From Microbacterium dauci (GTDB taxonomy: Bacteria; Actinomycetota; Actinomycetes; Actinomycetales; Microbacteriaceae), in assembly GCF_030065535.1 (NCBI RefSeq), contig NZ_JASJND010000005.1:248001-312000 (forward strand): 64,000 nt of DNA, in the 5' to 3' direction. The position numbers were made by a program, and so were the translations under genes. Positions 1 to 8,707 of the stretch are shown here, in pieces. Numbering within the stretch: position 1 is the first letter of the stretch; every line of letters begins with the position of its first letter. Under the pieces are notes generated by a model, which searched no databases, was not told the DNA's origin, and saw only the letters and a program-made list of their open reading frames with translations.

Positions 1-1350
1 CTCGACCCCTCGATGCGCGTCGGTGATCTGCTCGCGCAACTCGTGAGACTGCATCAAGGCGTGGGGCGATCCGCAGCGAAAGCGATCGCGCGAGACCTGC
101 TCGAGAAGGTCAAGATCCCCGACCCAGACTCGGTCGCTCGGCGCTACCCGCACCAGCTCTCCGGCGGAATGGCGCAGCGCATCGTGATCGCGGCCGCGCT
201 GAGCGCCACACCGAAAGTCCTCATCGCCGACGAGCCGACCACCGCGCTCGACGTGACCGTGCAGGCCGAGATCCTCGCCCTGCTCCACGACCTGTGCGCA
301 TCGGATGCCGAGATGTCGCTGCTCCTCGTGACACACGACTGGGGCGTCGTCGCCGACATCGCCGACCGTGTCATCGTGATGCGCGGTGGTGTGCTCGTCG
401 AGGCCGCCCCCGTCGCAGAGATCTTCTCCGCCCCCGCTCACGAGCACACCCGCGACATGCTGGCATCCGATCCGGCACGATTGCCGATTCGCGCGGAACG
501 ACCCGCGACCTCGCCGCTCCTCACCATCCGTGACCTCGAAATCGGCTATGCCGGCCGCGACGGTCGAGGACGTGCCATCCGCACGACCGCAGTGAAGGGG
601 ATCGACCTCGAACTGCAGCGCGGTCGCACGCTCGGCCTGATCGGCGAGTCGGGCTCGGGGAAATCGAGCGTCGGCAACGCCATCGTCGGTTTGGTCGAAC
701 CGACAGCCGGCAGCATCGTGCTGCACTCGGATGCCGGGGACCAAGAGCTCGTGAACGCCGGCCGCCGCGCGCGGCGTGAACTGAGCCGGCGCGTGCAGAT
801 CATCTTCCAGGATCCTTACGGGTCGCTGAACCCGGTGCGGACGATCGGGTCGACCATCGCCGAGCCGCTCGTGCTCGCGCACGGCATGAGCACGCGCGCC
901 GCGAACCGGACCGTTGCAGATGCGCTCGAGCGCGTCGGCCTGCCGAGCGCTGCGCGAAGCCGATACCCGGCGCAGTTCTCGGGTGGGCAGCGCCAGCGCA
1001 TCGCAATCGCGCGAGCGCTCGTCCTCGAACCCGAACTGATCGTGTGCGATGAGCCCGTCAGCGCGCTCGACCTCACGATCCAAGCCCAGGTGCTCGAACT
1101 CCTCGACGAACTGCAGCAGGAGCGCGGCATCGCATACCTGTTCATCTCGCACGACTTGTCGGTGGTTCGCAGCTTCTGCGACGACATCGCCGTCATGTAC
1201 CGCGGTGACATCGTCGAACAGGGCGCCGTGGGCGACGTGGTCGGGTCGCCGCGGCATCCCTACACGGCATCGCTGCTGGATGCCGCGCCCATCCCCGACC
1301 CCGCCGTGCAGCGAGGACGATCGAAGCTCGCGGAACGGTATTCGGCATGA
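1..1350 (+). CDS. ABC transporter, fused double ATPase of the Dpp/Opp/Nik type (5' partial)
   Basis: This is the cytoplasmic energy-coupling subunit of a peptide/nickel-type (possibly oligosaccharide) importer. The frame is open from base 1 and reads LDPSMRVGD, so the gene begins upstream; the ATG at 13 is probably internal. The first ATPase domain keeps its signature (LSGGMAQR) and Walker B (VLIADEP), but its Walker A lies outside the window. The second domain is complete: Walker A GESGSGKSS, Q-loop FQDPYGSLNP, signature FSGGQRQR, Walker B LIVCDEP, and switch His in ISHDLS. Known DppD-DppF fusions have this layout. It overlaps the following LacI-type regulator by 4 bp, so both are probably co-transcribed. 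The substrate cannot be read from the ATPase alone. Confidence 0.93.
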   Translation, partial: LDPSMRVGDLLAQLVRLHQGVGRSAAKAIARDLLEKVKIPDPDSVARRYPHQLSGGMAQRIVIAAALSATPKVLIADEPTTALDVTVQAEILALLHDLCASDAEMSLLLVTHDWGVVADIADRVIVMRGGVLVEAAPVAEIFSAPAHEHTRDMLASDPARLPIRAERPATSPLLTIRDLEIGYAGRDGRGRAIRTTAVKGIDLELQRGRTLGLIGESGSGKSSVGNAIVGLVEPTAGSIVLHSDAGDQELVNAGRRARRELSRRVQIIFQDPYGSLNPVRTIGSTIAEPLVLAHGMSTRAANRTVADALERVGLPSAARSRYPAQFSGGQRQRIAIARALVLEPELIVCDEPVSALDLTIQAQVLELLDELQQERGIAYLFISHDLSVVRSFCDDIAVMYRGDIVEQGAVGDVVGSPRHPYTASLLDAAPIPDPAVQRGRSKLAERYSA

Positions 1351-2354
1351 CTCGGGTGTACACGATCTACGACGTCGCGCGAGAAGCGAACGTGTCGGTC
1401 GCGACGGTCTCCAACGCGATCAACCGGCCGGCACGAGTCGGTGCCGACACGCGACAACGCGTCCTCGATGTGGCAGGGCGGCTCGGCTACATCCCGCACG
1501 CCGCCGCGGTGTACCGCCGCTCGTCGGGTCGTCGTCGCATCGGTGTGATCGCACCCTTCGGCGCGTACAGTTCGTACGCCGAACGACTGAAGGGTGTGCT
1601 CGCCGCGCTGACGGAGGACCACATCGAAGCGATCGTGTTCGACCACCCGTCTGCGAGCCGATCGCCCTCGCCACGGCTCGCAGCGTTGCCGTTCTCGGGC
1701 AGGCTCGACGGGCTCATCATCATGGGCGTGCCCGTCGACTCGGCGCTCAGCGCCAGCATCCTCGAACGGGATCTGCCGACCATCCTCATCGATTCCAGCC
1801 ACCCCGAGCTCTCTTCGATCGTGCTCGACGACGTGCACGGGGCGAAGCTCGCGGCCGAGCACCTCGTCGATCGAGGCTTCGAGCGATTCGTCTACGTGAC
1901 CGAGGGGCAGGTCTCCAACGACTACATCTCGCAAGGTCGGAAACGGCTCACCGGGTTCGTCCACGCGCTCGGCGCGCACGGCATCCCCGAAAGCGACATC
2001 CTCTGCATCACAGCACGCAGCGGTGATGTCGCGGGCGGGCGTGCCGCCGCCGACGTGATCGCCGGACATGCGAGACGCTCACGTGTCGGCGTGCTTGCCG
2101 GGCACGATCTGCTCGCTGCGGGTGTGCTCGCCGAGCTCCGCGAACGTGCCGTCGATGTCCCGGGCGCCGTCGGCGTCGTCGGTTGGGACGGCGGTGAGCT
2201 CGTCGAGGCACTCGGCATGACCACCGTGCATCAGCCGCTCGTCGAGTCGGGGCGTATCGGGGCAGAGCAACTCATCGCGAGGCTCGGCGCCGGTCCCGCA
2301 TCCGTGCAGCGAGTGACGCTGCTCGCGGAGCTGCGCGCGGGCGTGACCACGTGA
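1347..2354 (+). CDS. LacI-family transcriptional regulator
   Basis: A 335-residue DNA-binding repressor. Residues 1-60 form the classic LacI N-terminus: a helix-turn-helix (YDVAREANVSVATVSNAIN), then the hinge region before RRRIGVIAP. The rest is a periplasmic-binding-protein-like effector domain with the expected GHDLLAAG and VGWDGGE elements near residues 250-275. The length matches the family. The ATG overlaps the stop of the ABC ATPase gene (ATGA), and its own stop overlaps the GTG of the downstream esterase, so the three genes form one translationally coupled unit. It probably senses a sugar or glycoside and controls this transporter/esterase set; the ligand is unknown. Confidence 0.93.
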   Translation: MTRVYTIYDVAREANVSVATVSNAINRPARVGADTRQRVLDVAGRLGYIPHAAAVYRRSSGRRRIGVIAPFGAYSSYAERLKGVLAALTEDHIEAIVFDHPSASRSPSPRLAALPFSGRLDGLIIMGVPVDSALSASILERDLPTILIDSSHPELSSIVLDDVHGAKLAAEHLVDRGFERFVYVTEGQVSNDYISQGRKRLTGFVHALGAHGIPESDILCITARSGDVAGGRAAADVIAGHARRSRVGVLAGHDLLAAGVLAELRERAVDVPGAVGVVGWDGGELVEALGMTTVHQPLVESGRIGAEQLIARLGAGPASVQRVTLLAELRAGVTT

Positions 2355-3451
2355 ATGTCGACCTGGCGGAGCTGCTCGAGGACGTGGCATCCGCACGAGA
2401 TGCCAGCGGGGACGGAGGTGCGCGTCCACTGCCGCCGCGCGGGCGCGACGAATCGGTCGAACACTGGCTCTCGGTCGTCGCGAGTGCGCGCCACGACGCG
2501 GACCGCCGTGCGGTGGAGCATCGACGCATCGTCGATCGCGCGGCCCGGCTGCGGTTCGGTGTCGAGCTGTCGCAGCTCGTGCCGAGCGCGTCTGCTGACC
2601 TCGAACGGTCGTCGTTCACGCTCGCCGTCCCGATGCGCGCTGAGCTTGCCGACCTCGGATCCGCACTCGCCCACGCTCCCGTCGGCGCCGAGCCGCCGTC
2701 GGGTGCTGCGCTCGTAGACCACGTGACCGTGCGGGTGACCGCACCGCGCGCGCCGCGTGCGGCGATCGTGCGATTGCACGGCGGCGCATTCTGGATGGGC
2801 GGCGGCGAGGTGTCGCATGCGATCGACGGTGTCGCGATCGAGCGGATGGCGCACGTCGCGAACGCGGCGGTCTTCGACGTCGACTATCGGCTCGCACCGG
2901 AGCATCCGTTCCCCGCCGCCATCATCGACACTGTGACCGTCCTCGCGGCGGTGCGGTCCGGGGTCGCCGGCTTGCCGGCGTTCGCGAACATCGCGCTGGC
3001 CGGCACGTCGTCAGGGGGGAACATCGCCGTCCTCGCGGCACAGGTGGACGCGGCGGTTCGTTCCACCGAGCCGAGGCTCGCAGCGCTCGCACTCGTGGTG
3101 CCGTCGCTCCTGCTGTCGGAAGTCCCCGATGCCGTGCGAGCCGACGCGCAGTCCTGGCACCAGCGTCAGGCGCAGCTCACCGGATATCTCGGGACGACGA
3201 TCGCCCCAACGAGCCCTTGGGCGTCGCCCGCGGTGGCCTCGGTCGCCTCCGGAATGCCACCTGTCTTCGTCGCGGTCGCGGAACACGATGAGGTCGCATT
3301 CGGAGCAGACCGGTTCTGCCGTGCCGTCCGTGCCGGGGGAGGGCTCGCGGAGCACCGCACCTACGCGATGACGCACGTGACCGCGACACCGCACGTCGAG
3401 GCAGCGATGATCGAAGACCTCGCCCAATTCCTGGCGGAACGGCTGGCGTAG
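2351..3451 (+). CDS. alpha/beta hydrolase, HSL-type esterase
   Basis: A 366-residue esterase or deacylase of the hormone-sensitive-lipase group. The oxyanion-hole motif HGGAFWMGG lies near residue 140, followed by DVDYRLAPEHPFPAA, which is diagnostic of the group. The nucleophile elbow is GTSSGGN (Ser near residue 219), the acidic residue is in AEHDEV and the His in THVTATPH. The N-terminal ~130 residues are a helical extension without a signal peptide, so the enzyme should be cytoplasmic. It starts with GTG overlapping the LacI stop codon (GTGA). In this context it may remove acyl groups from imported glycosides, which is inference. The frame ends exactly where the broken rmlD remnant begins. 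Confidence 0.88.
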   Translation: MNVDLAELLEDVASARDASGDGGARPLPPRGRDESVEHWLSVVASARHDADRRAVEHRRIVDRAARLRFGVELSQLVPSASADLERSSFTLAVPMRAELADLGSALAHAPVGAEPPSGAALVDHVTVRVTAPRAPRAAIVRLHGGAFWMGGGEVSHAIDGVAIERMAHVANAAVFDVDYRLAPEHPFPAAIIDTVTVLAAVRSGVAGLPAFANIALAGTSSGGNIAVLAAQVDAAVRSTEPRLAALALVVPSLLLSEVPDAVRADAQSWHQRQAQLTGYLGTTIAPTSPWASPAVASVASGMPPVFVAVAEHDEVAFGADRFCRAVRAGGGLAEHRTYAMTHVTATPHVEAAMIEDLAQFLAERLA

Positions 3452-4222
3452 ACCCCGGCGCCACGGTCGAGTACGCGACGCGCGCCGACCTCGACCTCAC
3501 GACCGACCTGTCGGGCGCCCGCCGCTGGCGCGACTACGGCACGATCATCAACGCCGCCGCCTACACCGCCGTCGACGCCGCCGAGACCGACCGCGGCGGC
3601 GCGTGGGCGGGCAGCGTCACCGCCGTCGCCCAGCTCGCGCGCATCGCGACCGAGCACGGCATCGCCCTCGTGCACGTGTCGAGCGACTACGTCTTCGACG
3701 GCTCGGCGACCACCCCCTACCGCGAGGACGAGCCGTTCGCCCCGCTCGGTGTCTACGGCCAGACGAAAGCCGCCGCCGACGCGATCGTCTCGACCGTGCC
3801 GCGCCATTGTCCGCACGTCGTGGGACATCGGCGGGGGCAAGAACTTCGTGCGCACGATAGCCTCGCTCGCCGAGCGCGGCGTCGACCCGTCTGTCGTCGA
3901 CGACCAGATCGGGCGCCTCACGTTCACGGGCGACCTTGCCCGTGGCATCCTGCTCGCATCGGATGCCGCCTTCGGCACGTACAACCTCACCGGTGCCGGC
4001 GACGCCGCGTCGTGGGCCGACATCGCCGGCGAGGTCTACTCGCTCGTCGGAGCCGACCGCGGCCGCGTGAGCGGTGTCTCGACGGACGCGTACTTCGCCT
4101 CGGCGACCGGTCCAGTCGCGCCGCGGCCGCGCTGGTCGGTGCTCGATCTCGCCAAGATCGACGCCACCGGATTTCCCCCCCCTGCCCCGTGGCGGGTGTC
4201 ACTCGGGGAGTACCTCGGCTGA
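3452..4222 (+). pseudogene. rmlD: dTDP-4-dehydrorhamnose reductase remnant (truncated, frameshifted)
   Basis: Two frames together spell the C-terminal three quarters of an RmlD/RfbD-type reductase. Frame 1 (3451 to about 3807) has INAAAYTAVDAAET, HVSSDYVFDG and the catalytic YGQTK (YxxxK). Frame 2 (from about 3806) has VRTSWDIGGGKNFVRT, VDDQIGRLTF and a C-terminus ending at 4222. The junction between PRH and VRTSW fits loss of about five bases. The N-terminal Rossmann glycine motif and any start codon are absent. Intact homologues reduce dTDP-4-dehydro-L-rhamnose in dTDP-rhamnose synthesis. The remnant sits at the seam between the esterase unit and the convergent permease operon, so it looks like a relic of the pre-insertion chromosome. 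Confidence 0.85.
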
Positions 4223-4237
4223 CGCGGGTCGCCGCCG

Positions 4238-5107
4238 CTACCCCTTCAAACCGCTCGCGAACCCCTTGATGATGTGCTTCTGCAGAAGGAAGTACACGAC
4301 CAAGACCGGTGCGATCGCGATCGCCATCCCCGCGAAGATGACCCCCCAATCCGTGGAGAACTCTCCTTGGAAGCGGCTGATCGCCACGGGCAGCGTCTCG
4401 TATCTGCTCCCGCCGAGGTACAGCAGCGGTGTGAGGAAGTCGTTCCAGATGTTGATCGCCGCGAGGATGATCACCGTCCCGGTGACCGGGCGCAGCATCG
4501 GGAACACGACCCGTCGGAACGTCGCGAACGGGCCTGCTCCGTCGACGTGAGCGGCTTCTTCGTACTCGCGGGGGAGCGTGCGCAGAAAACCCGCATACAA
4601 GAAGATCGTGATCGGCAGTTGCGACCCGACGCTGAACAAGATCACCGACGTGTACGTCTGCAGCAGGTTCCAATCACGCATCAGCTGGTACAGCGGCGTC
4701 ATTCCGAGAGTGAGCGGCACCATGAGCCCGAGAAGGAACAACAGGTACGCGACGTTGCTGAGTCGAGATCCTCGGCGAGCGATCGCATAGGCGGCGGCCG
4801 AGCCGAACGCCACCAGCGCCACCACGCTCACGGCGGCGATGACCGTCGAGTTGTACAGCGCCTGGCCGATGTCTGCGCGCTCCCATGCGACGTGGAAATT
4901 GTCGAGGTGCAGTTCGCTCGGAAACGCGAGCGGGTCGCGCGCGACCTCGGAAGCGGGTTTCAACGCCACCGTCGCGAAAATGTAGAACGGGAACGCGAAG
5001 CACAGCCCCGCGGCGATCATGGCCAACTCCGACGCCCATCGCCCCACACGCCGAGGTGATCGCCGGTCGGTGCGTCTCCCGGCGGAGCGCACGGCCGCCG
5101 CGCTCAT
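4238..5107 (-). CDS. carbohydrate ABC transporter permease (MalG/UgpE type)
   Basis: A 289-residue inner-membrane permease of a CUT1 sugar importer. It has six predicted membrane helices and the EAA loop EYEEAAHVDGAGPFATFRRV in the last cytoplasmic loop, where the ATPase docks. The start was placed at the ATG at 5107, which overlaps the stop of the upstream permease (ATGA) and is preceded by a GGAGG sequence; an in-frame start at 5137 would overlap by 34 bases and lacks that support. It is the last gene of the leftward operon. No CUT1-type ATPase (MsmK/UgpC) is nearby; actinobacteria often use one shared ATPase for several sugar importers. Confidence 0.94.
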   Translation of the reverse strand: MSAAAVRSAGRRTDRRSPRRVGRWASELAMIAAGLCFAFPFYIFATVALKPASEVARDPLAFPSELHLDNFHVAWERADIGQALYNSTVIAAVSVVALVAFGSAAAYAIARRGSRLSNVAYLLFLLGLMVPLTLGMTPLYQLMRDWNLLQTYTSVILFSVGSQLPITIFLYAGFLRTLPREYEEAAHVDGAGPFATFRRVVFPMLRPVTGTVIILAAINIWNDFLTPLLYLGGSRYETLPVAISRFQGEFSTDWGVIFAGMAIAIAPVLVVYFLLQKHIIKGFASGLKG

Positions 5108-6042
5108 TGACGCACCTCCAGCCGTCGGCTGCCCCACATCTGGAGCATCGCGAGCCCGACCACGATCATCGTGAGCACCAGCGCGATCGCCGCGCCGTAA
5201 CCGAATCGCCCGCTCACGAACGCCTCCTTGTACATGATTGTCGTCAGCGTCTCGGTCGCGAACCCGGGCCCGCCGTAGGTCATGGCGAACACCTGATCGA
5301 AGATCTTCAAGCTGCTGATCAAGGTGAGCGCGACGGAAATGGTCGTCGCGGTACCCAGCAACGGGACGGTCACGGAGATCACCCGCCGGGCGACGCCCGC
5401 GCCGTCGATCTGTGCCGCCTCATGCACCTCGGCGGGAATGCCCTCTAACCCCGCGAGGTAAATGACCATGGTGATCCCGACGTTCTGCCACAGGATGACG
5501 ATGATCACGGCGCCGAGCGCAGTGTCGGTATCGCCCAACCAGTTCTGCGTCAGCATCCCCAACCCAACTCCCTCGAGGATGCTGTTGAGCGGTCCGTTCG
5601 GGGTCAGGAGGAACTGCCACAAAAACCCGACGATGATCGCGGGCAGCAGGGCCGGCGCGAAGAACAGCGTGCGAAGTGCGTTGCGGGAGCGCAGCCTCGA
5701 GTGCAACGCAAGAGCCAGGGCCAAACCGATCACCGTCTGAGCGACCGTGCACACTGCGGCGATCACCAACGTATTCACCAGCGCGGAACTCGACCGGGGG
5801 TCTGCCAGTAGCTGCGCGAAGTTCGCGAACCCCGTGAACTCGGCATCCGCCCCGCCGCGCCAGTCGGTGAACGCGTACAGGCCGCCGGCAAGCGTGGGGT
5901 AGATCACCGCGATCGCATAGATCGCCATCGCGGGCACGATGAACGCCAGGCTCACCCGTCCCGATCGTCCGCGACGTCGGCGTCGGTGTGCCGCTGCGGC
6001 GTCCTCCTCGGACGCCGCAGCGCGTTCCAGGAGTGCTGTCAC
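5104..6042 (-). CDS. sugar ABC transporter permease (MalF/UgpA type)
   Basis: A 312-residue partner permease for the MalG-type subunit. An Arg/Ala-rich cytoplasmic N-terminus is followed by a first helix (FIVPAMAIYAIAVIYPTL), further helices, and the EAA loop EVHEAAQIDGAGVARRVISV. The two permeases should form the heterodimeric channel for a sugar or glycoside delivered by the lipoprotein encoded just upstream. It begins with GTG overlapping the TGA of the binding-protein gene, and its own stop overlaps the ATG of the next permease, so translation is coupled across the operon. The substrate is probably a rhamnose-containing or related glycoside given the divergent GH78 gene; that is inference. 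Confidence 0.94.
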   Translation of the reverse strand: MTALLERAAASEEDAAAAHRRRRRGRSGRVSLAFIVPAMAIYAIAVIYPTLAGGLYAFTDWRGGADAEFTGFANFAQLLADPRSSSALVNTLVIAAVCTVAQTVIGLALALALHSRLRSRNALRTLFFAPALLPAIIVGFLWQFLLTPNGPLNSILEGVGLGMLTQNWLGDTDTALGAVIIVILWQNVGITMVIYLAGLEGIPAEVHEAAQIDGAGVARRVISVTVPLLGTATTISVALTLISSLKIFDQVFAMTYGGPGFATETLTTIMYKEAFVSGRFGYGAAIALVLTMIVVGLAMLQMWGSRRLEVRQ

Positions 6043-7334
6043 TCGGGAGCACCCATCTCGAACTTGGCATCCATCTGCTGCGCCACCTCGTCGGCGGTGA
6101 TGTCACCGTTCACCCACAGCACGCCCTGTTGCAGCAACGTCTGCTGCGTGTCGCCGTTCGGCCAGAGGTAATTCGCGAACGGAGCAGTGCGGCCCTCGTC
6201 GACGAACGGCAAGATCGGCGTCAGCGCTTCGTTCGACGGCGACGCGCCGACCGACAGGCCGGGGATGCTCCCGGCGGCATCCGCATACGCCTGCACCTGC
6301 TCCTGCGTACCGAAGAACTCCAGGAACGACTTGGCGCCCTCGAGGTTCTTCGCGTTCGCATTGATGGCGATGAACTCCGGCGCCATGGGCAACCGCGTGT
6401 CACCCGCATCGTCCGTGCCGGGCATGACGAAGACACCGAACGCGTCGGCACCCTCTTCGGAGTAGTCGGCGATCGCGGGGAGTGCCGCGGTGACGTTGAG
6501 GTGCATCCCGGCATCTCCACGCGCGAGCTCCTGCATCGCCTGGTCCGGCGGAACGCCGGTGGAGTCGGGCGTAAAGTAGGGGAAGAGCGCCTCGAACTTT
6601 TCGAACACCTCGGCCCATGCGGGGTCGTCGGCGAACGAGGTCTCGCCCGCGAGTTGACGATCGTTGAGGTCGGTGCCGTCGGCGAAGCCGATCGAGGCAG
6701 CCAGCGCATAGATGTAGAACTGCAGGTGGATTCCCTCGGCAAGTCCCGCCGCGATCGGCGTCTTGCCGACGGCCGCGATTTTCTCCGCAGCGTCGAGGAG
6801 CTCCGACCACGTCTCAGGAGGAGCGTCGATGCCCGCCTCCTCGAACACCGCCTTGTTGTAGACCATCGCGATCGAATTGCGTGCGACCGGGAACGCGTGC
6901 AGTCGACCGTCGACCGTCGCGAGTGCGGCCATCGCCGGATCGACGTCGGCCGCCCACGGCTCGTCACTCAGATCCGCCAACTCACCCGCCGTCGCGAGCA
7001 CGCCGGCGGCGACGGGGCTGGACATACCCGGCGAGACACGCAAAAGATCCGCAGCGGTGTCGCTCGTCAACTGCACCCGAAGCTGCGTATTCAGGTCAGC
7101 AGTCTCGGCCGAGTTCATGTCCAGCTCGAGGCCCGACTCCTCGGTGAAGGCCTCGGACACGACACCGAGTCCGGTGGTCATCTCGGTGTTCACATACGCG
7201 GTGACCGTTCCGCTCGCCTCCTCCTGGTCTGACGGGGGTGCATTCACGAATCCGCATCCGGTCAACGCCATCGCCGTGATCCCTACGGCGACGGCAGTGA
7301 AGCGGCGAATGCGTGGTCGAGCGTCGTTGCTCAT
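6039..7334 (-). CDS. extracellular sugar-binding lipoprotein (ABC importer)
   Basis: A 431-residue solute-binding protein of the family 1 sugar-binding group. The N-terminus has a basic region (RPRIRRF), a hydrophobic stretch and the lipobox ALTGC, so it should be exported and anchored by a lipidated Cys near residue 27. The mature part has typical motifs such as AYVNTEMTTG, FPVARNSIAMVYNK, PPETWSELLDAA and GDAGMHLNVTAA. The start ATG at 7334 has a GAAGGAGA ribosome site; a longer upstream reading frame is only a shadow of the FAD gene. It captures sugar for the two downstream permeases, with which it overlaps by 4 bp. Confidence 0.94.
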   Translation of the reverse strand: MSNDARPRIRRFTAVAVGITAMALTGCGFVNAPPSDQEEASGTVTAYVNTEMTTGLGVVSEAFTEESGLELDMNSAETADLNTQLRVQLTSDTAADLLRVSPGMSSPVAAGVLATAGELADLSDEPWAADVDPAMAALATVDGRLHAFPVARNSIAMVYNKAVFEEAGIDAPPETWSELLDAAEKIAAVGKTPIAAGLAEGIHLQFYIYALAASIGFADGTDLNDRQLAGETSFADDPAWAEVFEKFEALFPYFTPDSTGVPPDQAMQELARGDAGMHLNVTAALPAIADYSEEGADAFGVFVMPGTDDAGDTRLPMAPEFIAINANAKNLEGAKSFLEFFGTQEQVQAYADAAGSIPGLSVGASPSNEALTPILPFVDEGRTAPFANYLWPNGDTQQTLLQQGVLWVNGDITADEVAQQMDAKFEMGAPE

Positions 7335-7372
7335 CTCGTTCTCCTTCGTTGGTGGTGCAGGTGTGGAATCGG

Positions 7373-8707
7373 TCAAGAAGCCAAGGCCCGCGGATGCGCG
7401 AGCGGATCGATCCGGTGGTCGTCGATCGCGACGTCGCCGGGGATGATCGCACCGTGGGCCCGCAAGACCTGATGGGCCCGCTCGATCGAGATGTCCTCGA
7501 CACGCGTGCCGTCGAGCAGCGAGATCGCCGCGACCGCGCCGGCCGCTTGCCCCATCGCCATGCATGAGGCCTGCACGCGGTACGCGGAATTGGCCTCCTG
7601 ATCGCCGCAGATGCTGCGGCCCGCGACGATCAACGAGCCGGGAGCGTCCGCCGGCACCATCGCACGCAGTGGAATCGAAGGGATGACCCCGTACGGCAAT
7701 CGACGGATGTCGATTCCGTCGCCATCCGACCTGTGCACATCGATCGGGTAGAAGCTGTTCGACAGCCCATCGGGCCACCTCCGCCCGCTCCAGTAGTCGT
7801 CGTGCGTGACCTCGACGAGCCCGTCGATCGTGAAGGCCTCGCGGACGCCCGTCTCGATCGCCCACGCATCGAGCGTGAGCGCCTCGAGACCGGGCTGCGC
7901 GCGCAGGAACCGGAAGATGCGAAGCAACGTGCGCCGGCCGGCCAGCTCGGCCTCGGTGCGATCGGCGCTCGTTCCGCCGTGGATGCCGGTGATGTGGATC
8001 TTGTTCTCCCCGCGGTTGCGGAGGAACGACCGCATCGGGCGATCGGTCGTCTGGAAGTCGTGCGCCAGGAGCCGTCCGTCGGCGACCGCCCGGTCGAAGG
8101 AGGCATCCAACGCATCGATGTCCAGCCCGCGCAACTCGCGGTGGTCGTACCCGCCGAGACGCACCATCAAAGTGCCAGGTTGCATCTCGGGGTTCTGCCG
8201 CCGCGCGAGTCCGGCATGCGCCACCACGTCGGCGTCGCCGGTGCAGTCGATCAGTCTGCCCGCGCGCACCGTTCGCAACCCCTCCTTGCAGCACAGCGTG
8301 ACGACCCACTCCGACCCGGTCCACTCGACCGCGCCGATCATCGTGTGGAGCAAGAGGTCCACCCTCGCGGCGTCAAGCGCTTCATCGATGACCGACGCGT
8401 AGATTCCGGGAGAGACCGGCACCTGCAGCTTCCAATGCGGTTGCTCCCACCGCGAGAAATCGGGCAACTCGCCCCCGGCGACGTCGACGCTCCGGCGCAC
8501 GATGTCCCACCCGATCCCGGCGATGACCTGGCGCCCCCACGCGTGGAACAACCCCGGCAATGCGACGCCCGCCACCACCGTGGTGCCCCCGAGTGCACCG
8601 TTCTTCTCGACCAGCCCCGTGCTGAGGCCGAGGCGCGCGGCCTGCGCTGCTGCGGAGATGCCGGCGGGGCCACCGCCGACGACCAGCACGTCGACACGGT
8701 CACGCAT
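7373..8707 (-). CDS. FAD-dependent oxidoreductase (FAD_oxidored family)
   Basis: A 444-residue flavoprotein. The N-terminus has the dinucleotide-binding fold DVLVVGGGPAGISAAAQAAR, and later come LIDCTGDADVVAHAG and the C-terminal FAD contact SCMAMGQAAGAVAA, as in the PF12831 type often found near carbohydrate-utilisation genes. There is no signal peptide. The start at 8707 overlaps the stop of the IclR-type gene by 8 bp, and the binding-protein gene follows after 38 bp. A role in oxidising a sugar moiety or an aglycone before cleavage is plausible but unproven. The first 140 residues of the longer reading frame are not part of it because they overlap the IclR gene. Confidence 0.85.
   Translation of the reverse strand: MRDRVDVLVVGGGPAGISAAAQAARLGLSTGLVEKNGALGGTTVVAGVALPGLFHAWGRQVIAGIGWDIVRRSVDVAGGELPDFSRWEQPHWKLQVPVSPGIYASVIDEALDAARVDLLLHTMIGAVEWTGSEWVVTLCCKEGLRTVRAGRLIDCTGDADVVAHAGLARRQNPEMQPGTLMVRLGGYDHRELRGLDIDALDASFDRAVADGRLLAHDFQTTDRPMRSFLRNRGENKIHITGIHGGTSADRTEAELAGRRTLLRIFRFLRAQPGLEALTLDAWAIETGVREAFTIDGLVEVTHDDYWSGRRWPDGLSNSFYPIDVHRSDGDGIDIRRLPYGVIPSIPLRAMVPADAPGSLIVAGRSICGDQEANSAYRVQASCMAMGQAAGAVAAISLLDGTRVEDISIERAHQVLRAHGAIIPGDVAIDDHRIDPLAHPRALAS

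Noticed and set aside
3603..4269. Reading the rmlD region as a functional reductase
   Set aside because: The conserved motifs lie in two frames, the N-terminal nucleotide-binding motif is missing, and there is no start codon with a ribosome site.
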